From: Kitasatospora sp040298565
Lineage (GTDB): Bacteria > Actinomycetota > Actinomycetes > Streptomycetales > Streptomycetaceae
DNA: 64,000 nt
Direction: 5' to 3'
Assembly (NCBI RefSeq): GCF_040298565.1
Contig: NZ_JBEPAK010000002.1
Span: forward strand, 62,001 to 126,000
Numbering within the stretch: position 1 is the first letter of the stretch; each line of letters starts with the position of its first letter. Under the pieces are notes generated by a model. That model did no database searches and was not told where the DNA came from. It saw only the letters and a list, made by a program, of their open reading frames with translations. Positions 53,835 to 62,235 of the stretch are shown here, piece after piece. The translations under genes were made by a program, and so were the position numbers.

Positions 53835-54992
53835 ATGGAGAAGCAGATCCCCGTCACCACCGCGGGCACGGGCCCGCGCATCCCCACCGCCGACCAGATC
53901 CGCCGCGCGCCGAAGGTCCTGCTGCACGACCACCTGGACGGCGGGCTGCGCCCGGAGACCATCGTCGAGCTGGCCGCCGCGACCGGCTACGAAGGCCTCC
54001 CCACCACCGACCCCAAGGAACTCGGCGAGTGGTTCCGCGAGGCCGCCGACTCCGGCTCGCTGGTCCGCTACCTGGAGACCTTCGCGCACACCTGTGCCGT
54101 GATGCAGACCCGGGACGCCCTGATCAAGGTCGCCGCCGACTGCGCCGAGGACCTGGCCGCGGACGGCGTCGTCTACGCCGAGGTCCGCTACGCCCCCGAG
54201 CAGCACCTGGAGGGCGGCCTGAGCCTGGACGAGGTCGTCGAGGCCGTCCAGGAGGGCTTCCGCCAGGGCGAGGCCAACGCCCGCGCGGCCGGACACCGGA
54301 TCCGCATCGGCACCCTGATCACCGCGATGCGGCACGCCGCCCGCTCGCAGGAGATCGCCGAGCTGGCCAACCGCCACCGGGACCAGGGCGTCGTCGGCTT
54401 CGACATCGCGGGCGCGGAGGCCGGCTACCCCCCCACCCGCCACCAGGCCGCCTTCGACTACCTCAAGGGCGAGAACAACCACTTCACCATCCACGCGGGC
54501 GAGGCCTTCGGCCTGCCGTCGATCTGGGAGGCCCTGCAGTGCTGCGGCGCCGACCGGCTCGGCCACGGCGTGCGGATCGTCGACGACATCACGGTGAACG
54601 AGGACGGCAGCGTCCAGCTCGGCCGGCTGGCCGCGTACGTGCGCGACAAGCGCATCCCGCTGGAGATGTGCCCGACCTCCAACCTCCAGACCGCGGCCGC
54701 CACCTCGTACGCCGAGCACCCGATCGGGCTGCTCAGCCGGCTGAAGTTCCGGGTCACCGTGAACACCGACAACCGCCTGATGAGCGGGACCAGCATGAGC
54801 CAGGAGTTCGGCCACCTGGTGGAGGCCTTCGGCTACACGCTCGGCGACATGGAGTGGTTCACGGTGAACGCGATGAAGTCCGCGTTCCTGCCCTTCGACG
54901 AGCGGCTGGCGATGATCAACGACGTGATCAAGCCGGGCTACGCCGAGCTCAAGGCGGAATGGCTGTTCAGCACGGGTGTCGCCGGCAACTGA
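53835..54992 (+). CDS. add: Adenosine deaminase
   Basis: 385 residues. Zinc/active-site motifs: HDHLDGGLRPET (two His), HAGEAFG (catalytic Glu), GHGVRI (His) and NTDNRLMSGT (Asp). Deaminates adenosine/deoxyadenosine to inosine/deoxyinosine. ATG 53835 is where family similarity begins; the mRNA appears leaderless. Shares its operator with purN, the BMP transporter and deoA. Confidence 0.96.
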   Translation: MEKQIPVTTAGTGPRIPTADQIRRAPKVLLHDHLDGGLRPETIVELAAATGYEGLPTTDPKELGEWFREAADSGSLVRYLETFAHTCAVMQTRDALIKVAADCAEDLAADGVVYAEVRYAPEQHLEGGLSLDEVVEAVQEGFRQGEANARAAGHRIRIGTLITAMRHAARSQEIAELANRHRDQGVVGFDIAGAEAGYPPTRHQAAFDYLKGENNHFTIHAGEAFGLPSIWEALQCCGADRLGHGVRIVDDITVNEDGSVQLGRLAAYVRDKRIPLEMCPTSNLQTAAATSYAEHPIGLLSRLKFRVTVNTDNRLMSGTSMSQEFGHLVEAFGYTLGDMEWFTVNAMKSAFLPFDERLAMINDVIKPGYAELKAEWLFSTGVAGN

Positions 54993-55056
54993 GCAGGGCC
55001 GTTCAGTGGTCGGGTGAACGCGGCTTCCCGGTGGGGAAGTTGGCGTTCATCCGACT

Positions 55057-55111
55057 ACTCACTCGAGTGAGTGAAGGCCCTTTGGTTCTCACGCGACCCT
55101 GTCACTACGGT
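55057..55111 (+). promoter_or_regulatory. 16-bp palindrome and promoter before a small exported protein gene
   Basis: ACTCACTCGAGTGAGT (55057-55072) is a perfect palindrome. It lies 9 bp upstream of a -35/-10 pair, TTGGTT (55082) and TACGGT (55106), spaced 18 bp. The shape fits a TetR-type operator. Confidence 0.55.
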
Positions 55112-55206
55112 GTGCCAGTCACTGATGACAGGCCGCTGCGGCGGCCGTCCGGCAGCCGGTCGCGAGTGCGATGTCGGCCACCGACGAGGACCCAAGGGGA
55201 CGAACC

Positions 55207-55572
55207 ATGAAGCAGGCTCTCAAGGCCGCCGGCACCGCGGCGCTCGGCATCGCGATCGCGGCGGTCGGCGCCGGCACCGCCTCCGCGGCGGCCGGCCAGG
55301 CGACCGGCGGCCTCGGGCTGCCCACCGGCGCGGTGACGAACCCCGCGGTGACCGGTGCCGTCACCGACACCGCCGCCAAGCTGCCCGGCGGCGACAAGGT
55401 CGCCGGCACCCTCGGCACCCTGGCCCCCACCGCCGGCCAGGCCGCGCCCGCCGAGGCCGCGCCGATCGCCGGGGTCACCCAGCAGCGCGGCGCCGTCCCG
55501 AGCGTTCCCGGCCTGGACAAGACCCCCGTCGGCGGGCTCACCAACGCCCTCCCGGGCCTGCCGCTCGGCTGA
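55207..55572 (+). CDS. Small exported protein
   Basis: 121 residues. Clear signal peptide MKQALKAAGTAALGIAIAAV with cleavage near SAAAG. The mature part (about 90 residues) is Ala/Gly/Pro/Thr-rich with repeated LPTGAVTNP / VTGAVTDTA-like turns and no Cys, membrane helix or known domain. ATG 55207 has AAGGGG at about 7 bases. It has its own promoter and palindromic operator. Function unknown. Confidence 0.75.
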   Translation: MKQALKAAGTAALGIAIAAVGAGTASAAAGQATGGLGLPTGAVTNPAVTGAVTDTAAKLPGGDKVAGTLGTLAPTAGQAAPAEAAPIAGVTQQRGAVPSVPGLDKTPVGGLTNALPGLPLG

Positions 55573-55590
55573 TCCCGGCCGCCGTACGAC

Positions 55591-55635
55591 GACGGGCCGC
55601 CCGCCCCCGGAGACCCCGGGAGCGGGCGGCCCGTC
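55591..55635. terminator. Bidirectional terminator between exported protein and pspC-like genes
   Basis: Perfect 14-bp stem (55591-55604 with 55622-55635), 18 bp after the plus-strand stop and 22 bp beyond the minus-strand stop. Confidence 0.85.
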
Positions 55636-55656
55636 GCCGTGCCCGCACGGACGGCG

Positions 55657-55842
55657 TCACGGCTCCTGGGGGAGCAGCACCCACAGGGCGAGGTAGAGCA
55701 GGAACTGCGGGCCGGGGAGCAGGCAGGAGAGCAGGAAGATCAGCCGGACGGTCCACGGGGTCAGGCCGAAACGCTCGGCGATCCCGGCGCAGACGCCGGC
55801 GATGACGCGGTTGTGGCGGGGACGGGCGAGGCGGGCACTCAT
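55657..55842 (-). CDS. PspC domain protein
   Basis: 61 residues. RHNRVIAGVCAGIAERFGL is the PspC signature; TVRLIFLLSCLLPGPQFLLYLALWVLLP is the membrane helix pair. PspC proteins sense envelope stress. ATG 55842 has AAGGAG 6 bases upstream; longer open sequence upstream is low-complexity. Confidence 0.9.
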   Translation of the reverse strand: MSARLARPRHNRVIAGVCAGIAERFGLTPWTVRLIFLLSCLLPGPQFLLYLALWVLLPQEP

Positions 55843-56221
55843 GTCTGCTCCTTGGGCCGGGCCCGGTCCGGCTGGTCCGGCGGGCGTACTTCCATACTCG
55901 GCGGCCGGCGCCCCGGAAGCCTCAGCCCACCAGGCGATTCCCCACCCCGGCAGGTCACCGGGGAGGCGTAGCCGGACGTCGGGGTCGGGATCAGGGGAAC
56001 CCCTGAGGCCGGCGGCCCCGCGCGGCCGGGCAACCCGCCCTCCGGCCGTCGACGGGGTGCGAAAACCCGTTCGCCGAACGGTCCGACCAGGGGGATATGA
56101 TTCCGCGGTCGCTGATCGGCGGGGGGCGGTCCGGCGGCGTCCTCGAGGCCTCAAGCGACCCCTCGCGCCTGCGATTTCGCACTCTTCTCGGGTCCCGCCC
56201 GAATTCCTCCGTGAGGTTCCG
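55843..56221. other. 379-bp divergent promoter region
   Basis: Holds the pspC-like gene promoter and, on the plus strand, TATGAT at 56096-56101, a near-perfect -10 about 120 bp before the wall-protein gene. No gene seen. Confidence 0.5.
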
Positions 56222-57658
56222 TTGCGCAGTCAGTCCCGCAGTCTCCTCGCCGTGGCCGCGGCTTCCGCCCTGGTGTCCGGCCTCGCCCTGGCCTCTGCCC
56301 CGGCCGCCCGCGCGACCCCGACGACCGGCCCCACCGCATCGGTTCCCACCGGCCCGGCTACCGCGGCCACCACCACCGCCCCCGCCCCCGGGCCGGCGCC
56401 GCACGGCCCGGCCTCGCCCCTCACGGTCACCACGACCGGCTTCCCGACCGCCGTCCCGGCCGGCGGCACCGTCGAGTTCGGCTCGACCCTCAGGAACACC
56501 GCCGACCACCAGCTGGACGTCACGACCGACTTCGTCGTCGCGACCTTCGGCGCCGGCGTGCAGGAGAACCAGCTCCACCTGCAGGTCCGGAAGCCGGGCA
56601 GCGCCCAGTGGCAGGACGCCACGCTGCGGCCCGGCTCCACCACCGGGGCGCGGTGGGACCTCGACCCCTTCGCCACCGAACTCCACCTGGCGGCCGGAGC
56701 CGAAGCCGCCTACGGGCTGCGGCTGACCTTCGCCGCCGACGCCACCCCCGGCCAGGCCTCCGCGGCCCTGACCGCGGTGGTCACGGACCCGACGCTACCC
56801 CCCGAGCAGCGCGTCAGCCAGGCGTTCGGCGGTACCCCGGCCTTCACCGTCGTCCCGGTCGGCGGCCCGAGCACCCCGGCCCCGGTCGGGCTCCCGGACG
56901 TGAAGGTCGAGGGCATGCCCGCCGCCTTCACCGCCGGCGGCGGGGCGAAGACGTTCACGGTGGTCTACGGCAACCGCACCGGAACGGACCTCCGGGTCGT
57001 CCCGGCGATCGTCTTCCAGGGCGAGGTCCCGCTCCGCGCGGCCATGGCCAGGCTCGAGTTCCGGACCCAGGCGGGCGCATGGGTCGCGGGCACGCCCGGC
57101 GGCCCCGACGGATCCGAACTCCCCACCACCCAGCTGGAGATGGACCTGCGCAGCGGCTCCAAGGAAGCCGACGTCCTCGTGCTGCCCAGCGGCCAGAGCC
57201 GTACGGTCGAGCTGCGGCTCGCCTGGACCGCGGACACCCCGGCGACCGCCGAGTCGATCCTCGCCGGCGGGTACAGCCTGGCCGGCCCGGGCGGGACCGA
57301 GCGGGGCGCCTCCAGCCCGAAGGTCGGCTTCCGGATCGAGGCCGCGGCGCCCTCCGCCACCACCCCGCCCGCCGCCTCCCAGGCCCAGGCCACCGGACCG
57401 ACCACCGCCCCGGCCGCGCAGATCACCACCGCGGCGCCGAGCCCGGAGGCCGGCACCACGCAGCCCGCCCCGGGCTCCGGTGCCCGTGCCCGGCCCGCGG
57501 CAGCACCGGCCGCCGCGACGGACACCCGGCTGGCCACCACCGGCGGCACCCCCTCCTCCGCCCCGATGGCGATCACCGGCGCGATGGCGATCGCCCTCGG
57601 CCTCGCCACCCTGATCGTGGCCCGCCGCCGCAACGCCACGCGGCGCACCCGGAACTGA
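56222..57658 (+). CDS. LAXTG sortase-anchored cell-wall protein
   Basis: 478 residues. Signal peptide SLLAVAAASALVSGLALASA, then an extracellular region with beta-rich domains (about 60-360) and a Thr/Pro/Ala-rich wall-spanning stretch. The sorting signal is LATTG at 437, helix ITGAMAIALGLATLIVA and tail RRRNATRRTRN. LAXTG is the motif used by class E sortases of streptomycetes. The start is TTG 56222 with GAGG 5 bases upstream; no ATG/GTG fits. Ligand unknown. Confidence 0.85.
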   Translation: MRSQSRSLLAVAAASALVSGLALASAPAARATPTTGPTASVPTGPATAATTTAPAPGPAPHGPASPLTVTTTGFPTAVPAGGTVEFGSTLRNTADHQLDVTTDFVVATFGAGVQENQLHLQVRKPGSAQWQDATLRPGSTTGARWDLDPFATELHLAAGAEAAYGLRLTFAADATPGQASAALTAVVTDPTLPPEQRVSQAFGGTPAFTVVPVGGPSTPAPVGLPDVKVEGMPAAFTAGGGAKTFTVVYGNRTGTDLRVVPAIVFQGEVPLRAAMARLEFRTQAGAWVAGTPGGPDGSELPTTQLEMDLRSGSKEADVLVLPSGQSRTVELRLAWTADTPATAESILAGGYSLAGPGGTERGASSPKVGFRIEAAAPSATTPPAASQAQATGPTTAPAAQITTAAPSPEAGTTQPAPGSGARARPAAAPAAATDTRLATTGGTPSSAPMAITGAMAIALGLATLIVARRRNATRRTRN

Positions 57659-57672
57659 CCCCGCACGCCGGA

Positions 57673-57717
57673 AGGCCCTCCCGCCAGCCGCTGATCCAGC
57701 GGGTGACGGGAGGGCCT
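57673..57717. terminator. Terminator between wall-protein gene and lost minus-strand gene
   Basis: 11-bp stem (57673-57683 with 57707-57717), 14 bp after the wall-protein stop and 21 bp beyond the stop of the minus-strand remnant. Confidence 0.7.
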
Positions 57718-57737
57718 CCGGCCGTCGTACGGTGCGA

Positions 57738-57905
57738 TCAGCCGGCCGGGTGCTGCGACGCCTGCGGCTGGCCGGGCTGGGCGTACGGGTTGCCCGCCAC
57801 CGGCTGCGCGGGAACGCCCGGCTGGGTCGGCGCGACGGGCGCGGCGCCCTGCGGCGGAACGGGCTGGCCGCCCTGCGGGGCGTTCGGGTGGTACGCCCCG
57901 AGCGT
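57738..57905 (-). pseudogene. 3' remnant of a Pro/Gln-rich protein gene
   Basis: Minus-strand frame ends at TGA 57740-57738 and reads back through QPVAGNPYAQPGQPQASQ, GAAPVAPTQPGVPAQ and AYHPNAPQGGQPVPPQ. These are low-complexity, NPYAQPGQPQ-type sequences typical of actinomycete membrane-protein tails. The frame has no start; coding character stops near 57900, where an AT-richer junction (GCGTTTTTGCTGCGATACC) meets the phzF-like gene. A real gene may have lost its 5' part. Alternatively the composition is chance. Confidence 0.4.
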
Positions 57906-57942
57906 TTTTGCTGCGATACCAAGGCAATTGACGGGATGGGAA

Positions 57943-58617
57943 ATGACCGACTACGAGGTGCTGCGGGTCTTTTGCGGGCCCGGTGGCGAGTACGGCAACG
58001 AGCTCGGTGTGGTGCGTGACGGCGCCGCCGTGCCGGGGCGGGCGGAGCGGCAGGCGGTGGCGCGTGGGCTCGGGTTCAGCGAGACGGTGTTCGTCGACGA
58101 CCCGGAGCGCGGGGAGGTGGACATCTACACGCCGAGCGTGCGGCTGCCGTTCGCCGGGCATCCGTGTGTGGGCGTGGCGTGGCTGCTCGGGGTGGACCGG
58201 TTGGTCACCGCGGCCGGACCGGTCGGCGTCCGGCGCGAGGACGGGCTGGTGCGGATCGCGGCCCGGCCGGAGTGGGCCCCGGGACGCACCCTGCGGCAGT
58301 ACGGCTCGGCGGCCGAGGTGGAGGCGCTGCGGGTGCCGCCGCCCGGGGAGTGGGTCTACGCCTGGGCGTGGCAGGACGAGGCGGCCGGGACGGTCCGGGC
58401 GCGGGCCTTCCCGGGCCGGGGCGACGGGATCGACGAGGACGAGGCGACGGGCGCGGCGGCCCTGCTGCTGACCGCCCGGCTCGGCCGGCCGCTGGCCGTC
58501 ACCCAGGGCCGGGGTTCGCTCCTGCTGACCGGGCCGCTGCCGGGTGGGCTGGTCGAGGTCGGTGGTCGGGTGGTGCGGGCGCGGGCTCAGCCCGCCGGCG
58601 GCGTGGGCCCGGCGTAG
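57943..58617 (+). CDS. PhzF family isomerase-like protein
   Basis: 224 residues, shorter than the usual 260-300. Family stretches: FCGPGGEYGNELGVV, FAGHPCVGVAWLL near residue 70 and DEDEATGAAALLL. PhzF-fold enzymes include isomerases and epimerases acting on small carboxylic acids; substrate unknown and phenazine synthesis is not implied. ATG 57943 has GGGATGGG just upstream. The 3' end overlaps the convergent VanZ gene by 31 bp. It follows a gene remnant and an AT-richer junction, which hints at insertion. Confidence 0.8.
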   Translation: MTDYEVLRVFCGPGGEYGNELGVVRDGAAVPGRAERQAVARGLGFSETVFVDDPERGEVDIYTPSVRLPFAGHPCVGVAWLLGVDRLVTAAGPVGVRREDGLVRIAARPEWAPGRTLRQYGSAAEVEALRVPPPGEWVYAWAWQDEAAGTVRARAFPGRGDGIDEDEATGAAALLLTARLGRPLAVTQGRGSLLLTGPLPGGLVEVGGRVVRARAQPAGGVGPA

Positions 58618-59354
58618 GCGCGCGGGCGGGCCGGGGGCGCGACCGGCACCGCCGGGGTGGCGGCGGCCGGGACGGGCGGCCCGACCAGCACGGGCACCTG
58701 CGGCACCTGCGGCACCGGCGGCGCGGGTGGCGCGGGCGGCGCGGATGGCGTCGGCCGGCCGAGCCGGGCGGTCAGCAGCAGGTGGCGCAGGCCGGGGACG
58801 AGGGCGAGGTGGGCGGCCATCACGCCGATCACGGCGAGCAGTATGTGGTCCACGTTGAGGACGTGCCCGGGCGTCCAGGAGGAGAGGAACTCCAGGCCGG
58901 TCGCCAGCAGGGCGGAGACGCCGGTGGTGCGCAGGAAGGACGGCAGCCAGCGGGCCCGGATCCGGCCGCCGGCCAGCGGGAGCAGGACGCCGAGCGGCGC
59001 GAGCAGCAGGAACTCGCCGACCACCTGCCAGGTGGTGGAGGAGCGGAGCGAGGCGAGCGGGGTCAGGTTGGCGTCGTACACCCAGGCCACCGGCAGGGGT
59101 CTGAGCACCAGCCAGAGGGCCAGGGTCAGGTGGAGGGCCAGGCCCGCCAGCCCGACCCGCCGGAGGGGACGGTGGACGACCGTCGCCGGCTCCGTCTCGG
59201 TCGGTGCGCCGGAACGCTCGTCGCGTGTCCCGGGGCCCGTCCCCAGACTCCCGTCCGCCGGGCGGGGGGCCCCAGTGCCATCTCGCTGCACGGGGGGAAG
59301 GACGTGGGCCGGTGGCGCGGCGGTTCCCCGCCCGGCGTGAACATTTCCGGGCAC
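58587..59354 (-). CDS. VanZ-like membrane protein
   Basis: 255 residues from GTG 59354. About four helices: VGLAGLALHLTLALWLVL, VVGEFLLLAPLGVLLPLAGG, GVSALLATGLEFLSSW and LLAVIGVMAAHLALVPGL. FLSSWTPGHVLNVDHIL is the VanZ-type signature. A C-terminal 60-residue Pro/Val-rich tail (PAPPVPQVPQVPV) is unusual. The start is uncertain because AAGGAG is only 1 base away. Not evidence of glycopeptide resistance by itself. Confidence 0.78.
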   Translation of the reverse strand: MPGNVHAGRGTAAPPAHVLPPVQRDGTGAPRPADGSLGTGPGTRDERSGAPTETEPATVVHRPLRRVGLAGLALHLTLALWLVLRPLPVAWVYDANLTPLASLRSSTTWQVVGEFLLLAPLGVLLPLAGGRIRARWLPSFLRTTGVSALLATGLEFLSSWTPGHVLNVDHILLAVIGVMAAHLALVPGLRHLLLTARLGRPTPSAPPAPPAPPVPQVPQVPVLVGPPVPAAATPAVPVAPPARPRAYAGPTPPAG

Positions 59355-59373
59355 GCTCCTTCGCGCGGCCCTC

Positions 59374-59697
59374 TCACTTGCAGGGGGAGGCCGTCGGTAC
59401 CGCGCTGAACACGTTGTCCGGCGGCGGCGAGCCCGGCGGCACCGGGGTGGGTGAGGGGCTCGGGCTCGCGCTCGTCCTGGTGGCCGTGCCGCGGGCCGGG
59501 GTGGCGGTGGCCGCCGGGCCGGACGGGGTGGCCAGGGCGGTCGGCACGTGCGGGGTGGTCGGGCAGGCGGTCCGGCTGGCGGGCGCGCCGGCGTCGACCG
59601 GCACGGCGGTCGGCCGGATGCCGCAGCCGGAGGCGAGCGCGAGCAGGAGCAGCACGCCGGCGGCGCGGCGCGCGGGGGTACGGGTGGGGGCGGTCAC
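59374..59697 (-). CDS. Small lipoprotein of the afsQ locus
   Basis: 107 residues. Lipoprotein signal AAGVLLLLALASGCG, then a Thr/Pro/Ser-rich mature part with two further Cys. GTG 59697 overlaps the afsQ2 stop by 4 bp, so it is the third gene of the afsQ1-afsQ2 operon. A lipoprotein at this position is known in S. coelicolor; it may modulate the sensor kinase. Confidence 0.8.
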   Translation of the reverse strand: MTAPTRTPARRAAGVLLLLALASGCGIRPTAVPVDAGAPASRTACPTTPHVPTALATPSGPAATATPARGTATRTSASPSPSPTPVPPGSPPPDNVFSAVPTASPCK

Positions 59698-61238
59698 GTG
59701 GCGTCCTTGTGCTCGGCGGCGTCGCCGGCGGGGCCTCCCTCGGCCTCGCCCGCGGACGGCGGGGGCGGCGGGGTCAGCGGCAGCGTCAGGGTGAACACCG
59801 CGCCGACCTCCCCGTTCGCCGCCGTGATCGTCCCCCCGTGGATCCGGGCGTTGGCCATCGCGATGGACAGCCCCAGGCCGCTGCCCTCCGAGCGGGCCCG
59901 CCCCCGGTCGGCCTTGTAGAAGCGGTCGAAGACCAGCGGCAGCACGTCCTCCGGGATGCCGGGGCCGCTGTCGGAGACCTCGACCACGACCGAGTCCTCG
60001 GTCTGCCGGACCTTGACCCGCACCGGCGAGCCGCCGTGCTTGAGGGCGTTGCCGATCAGGTTGGCGAAGACCACGTCCAGCCGGCGCGGGTCGACCACGG
60101 CCAGGATGCCGCGCGGGGCGTCCAGTTCGACCGCGTCGTACCAGGCCCGGCCGTCGATGCAGGACATGATCAGGTCGGCGATGTCCACCTCGTCGGCGAC
60201 CAGCTTGGCGGTGCCGGCGTCGAACCTGGTCACCTCCATCAGGTTCTCCACCAGGTCGGACAGCCGGCGGGTCTCGCTCACCACGAGCCGCACGGCCGGC
60301 TCGATCATCGGGTCCAGCGACTCGGCCTCGTCCTCCAGGATGTCCGTCACCGCGGTCATCGCGGTCAGCGGGGTGCGCAGCTCGTGCGACATGTCGGCGA
60401 CGAACCGCCGGCTCTGCGCCTCGCGCGCGCTCAGCTCCTCGACCTGCTCGTGCAGCGACTCCGCGGCGCGGTTGAACGTGCGGGCCAGGTCGGCGAGTTC
60501 GTCCGAGCCCTCGACCTCGAGCCGGGTGTCCAGGTGTCCCTGGCCGAGGCGCCGGGCGGCGTCGCCGAGCCGCTTGACCGGCCGCAGCACCGTCGCCGAG
60601 GCGGCCTGGGCGAGCAGCGCCGAGCCGATCAGCGCGAGCAGGGTCGCGATGGCCAGCGACCAGCTCAGCGTGTTGAGGTCGGCCCGCTCGTTCTCCAGCG
60701 ACTTGAACACGTACGCCGTCGGCCCGTTCGGCACCACCTTGGTGCCGCCGATCAGGAACGGGCGGCCCTCCAGGTTCTGCCGCTGCCAGTACAGGTGGTA
60801 CGGGTACGGGTTGGTCTCGCTGACCTCGCGCGGCTTGGCCACGGTGGACTGCAGCGCCGCCGGCACGTCCGCCAGCGTGTAGTGCGTCGGGTCCGAGGAG
60901 GCCGGGCACTCCGGATGGGCCGAGTCGACCACCACCACGTCGTAACTCAGCCCGGAGCTCGCCACGTTGGACGCCAGCGCGGCGAGGTCCGGGCAACTGG
61001 CGTTCAGCGGCAGCGCGGAGACGTTGCGGCTGAGCGAGACCCGGAAGTCGTTCAGCGCCGTGTCCTGGGCGCGCTTGAGCACGGCGTCGCGGTTGAGCCA
61101 GTACGCGATGCCGGAGGCCGAGACGGCGGCGAGCAGCGCCACCGCCGCGAACACCGCGATCAGCCGCACCCGCAGGGAGCGCAGCTTCCGCCACCGGCCC
61201 GCGGAGAACCGCCGGGCAGTCTGCTGATGGTCAGTCAC
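59694..61238 (-). CDS. afsQ2: AfsQ2 sensor histidine kinase
   Basis: 514 residues. TM1 LIAVFAAVALLAAVSASGIA and TM2 near 191-212 flank an extracytoplasmic sensor of about 140 residues. HAMP follows, then the dimerisation helix with phospho-acceptor H285 (ADMSHELRTPL) and ATPase boxes N (NLIGNALKHG), G1 (DSGPGIPE) and G2 (GSGLGLSIA). Phosphorylates AfsQ1; in S. coelicolor the pair responds to nitrogen (glutamate) conditions and affects antibiotic synthesis. Placement beside a divergent sigma factor supports the name. Confidence 0.92.
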   Translation of the reverse strand: MTDHQQTARRFSAGRWRKLRSLRVRLIAVFAAVALLAAVSASGIAYWLNRDAVLKRAQDTALNDFRVSLSRNVSALPLNASCPDLAALASNVASSGLSYDVVVVDSAHPECPASSDPTHYTLADVPAALQSTVAKPREVSETNPYPYHLYWQRQNLEGRPFLIGGTKVVPNGPTAYVFKSLENERADLNTLSWSLAIATLLALIGSALLAQAASATVLRPVKRLGDAARRLGQGHLDTRLEVEGSDELADLARTFNRAAESLHEQVEELSAREAQSRRFVADMSHELRTPLTAMTAVTDILEDEAESLDPMIEPAVRLVVSETRRLSDLVENLMEVTRFDAGTAKLVADEVDIADLIMSCIDGRAWYDAVELDAPRGILAVVDPRRLDVVFANLIGNALKHGGSPVRVKVRQTEDSVVVEVSDSGPGIPEDVLPLVFDRFYKADRGRARSEGSGLGLSIAMANARIHGGTITAANGEVGAVFTLTLPLTPPPPPSAGEAEGGPAGDAAEHKDAT

Positions 61239-61284
61239 AAGAGCCTGTCGTCGTACGGGAGTTCAGAATGCCGGAGGTGGGCGC

Positions 61285-61965
61285 TCAGGCTGCCGGCGGG
61301 TCCAGCCGGTAGCCGACGCCGCGCACGGTGCGGATCAGCGTCGGCGCGGACGGCACGTCCTCGACCTTCGCCCGCAGCCGCTGCACGCAGGCGTCCACCA
61401 GCCGCGAGTCGCCGAGGTAGTCGTGCTCCCAGACCAGCCGCAGCAGCTGCTGGCGGGAGAGCGCCTGGCCGGGCCGCCGGCTGAGCTCCAGCAGCAGCCG
61501 CAGTTCGGTCGGGGTGAGCTGGAGGTCCTGCCCGTCCTTGGTGACGGTCATCGCGGCCCGGTCGATCACCACGCTGCCGTACGCGGAGGAGTCCGAGCTC
61601 TCCCGCTCGCCGCGGCGCAGCACGGCCCGGATCCGGGCGTCCAGGACGCGCGGCTGCACCGGCTTCACGACGTAGTCGTCCGCGCCGGACTCCAGGCCCA
61701 CCACCACGTCGATGTCGTCCGAGCGCGCGGTGAGCAGGATGATCGGCAGCTGGTCGGTGCGCCGGATCCGGCGGCACACCTCGAAGCCGTCGATGCCGGG
61801 CAGCATGACGTCGAGCACGATCAGGTCGGGCCGCTGCTCCTTGAAGAGCCTCAGACCGTCCTCACCGGAGGCGGCGGTGGCCACGCGGTGGCCCTGGCGG
61901 GTGAGGGCGAGTTCGAGGCCGGTCCGGATGGCGTCGTCGTCCTCGATCAGAAGGAGGAATGGCAC
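61285..61965 (-). CDS. afsQ1: AfsQ1 response regulator (OmpR family)
   Basis: 226 residues. Receiver domain with acidic pocket EDDD (8-11) and phospho-acceptor D52 (LIVLDVMLPG), then T/K residues in LLTAR and VVKPV. Winged-helix output domain from about 130 (LTPTELRLLLELSRRPGQAL ... RTVRGVGYRLD). GTG 61965 was chosen because receiver homology starts there. Transcribed with afsQ2 and the lipoprotein gene; divergent from sigQ across an AfsQ1 box. Confidence 0.93.
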   Translation of the reverse strand: MPFLLLIEDDDAIRTGLELALTRQGHRVATAASGEDGLRLFKEQRPDLIVLDVMLPGIDGFEVCRRIRRTDQLPIILLTARSDDIDVVVGLESGADDYVVKPVQPRVLDARIRAVLRRGERESSDSSAYGSVVIDRAAMTVTKDGQDLQLTPTELRLLLELSRRPGQALSRQQLLRLVWEHDYLGDSRLVDACVQRLRAKVEDVPSAPTLIRTVRGVGYRLDPPAA

Positions 61966-62094
61966 GGCCCCATTTTGGCCCACCCGGAGCGCCGAATCAC
62001 CCCCCGGACCGGTCACCGGGCGCACGGGAACCGGAAGCCCGGCCGCCGGCGTCCGGTACGGAGGGAGCCGGACCGGGACGAAAGGCCCACCCCT

Positions 62095-62110
62095 GTGACA
62101 CCCCTGTGAC
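62095..62110 (+). promoter_or_regulatory. AfsQ1 box upstream of sigQ
   Basis: GTGAC-ACCCCT-GTGAC fits the known AfsQ1 consensus GTnAC-n6-GTnAC exactly. It lies 126 bp before sigQ and 130 bp before afsQ1 in their 270-bp shared region. Confidence 0.8.
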
Positions 62111-62235
62111 AGTCGGCGGACAGCGCCATCACAACCGCCGGGCAGGATTTTCCCTGTCGCCGCAGGACAGCGGGCCGCAAGGGCCGGCTGGAGGGCGGCC
62201 ACAGGAACCGCTCGTACCGACCCAGGGGGCGCACG

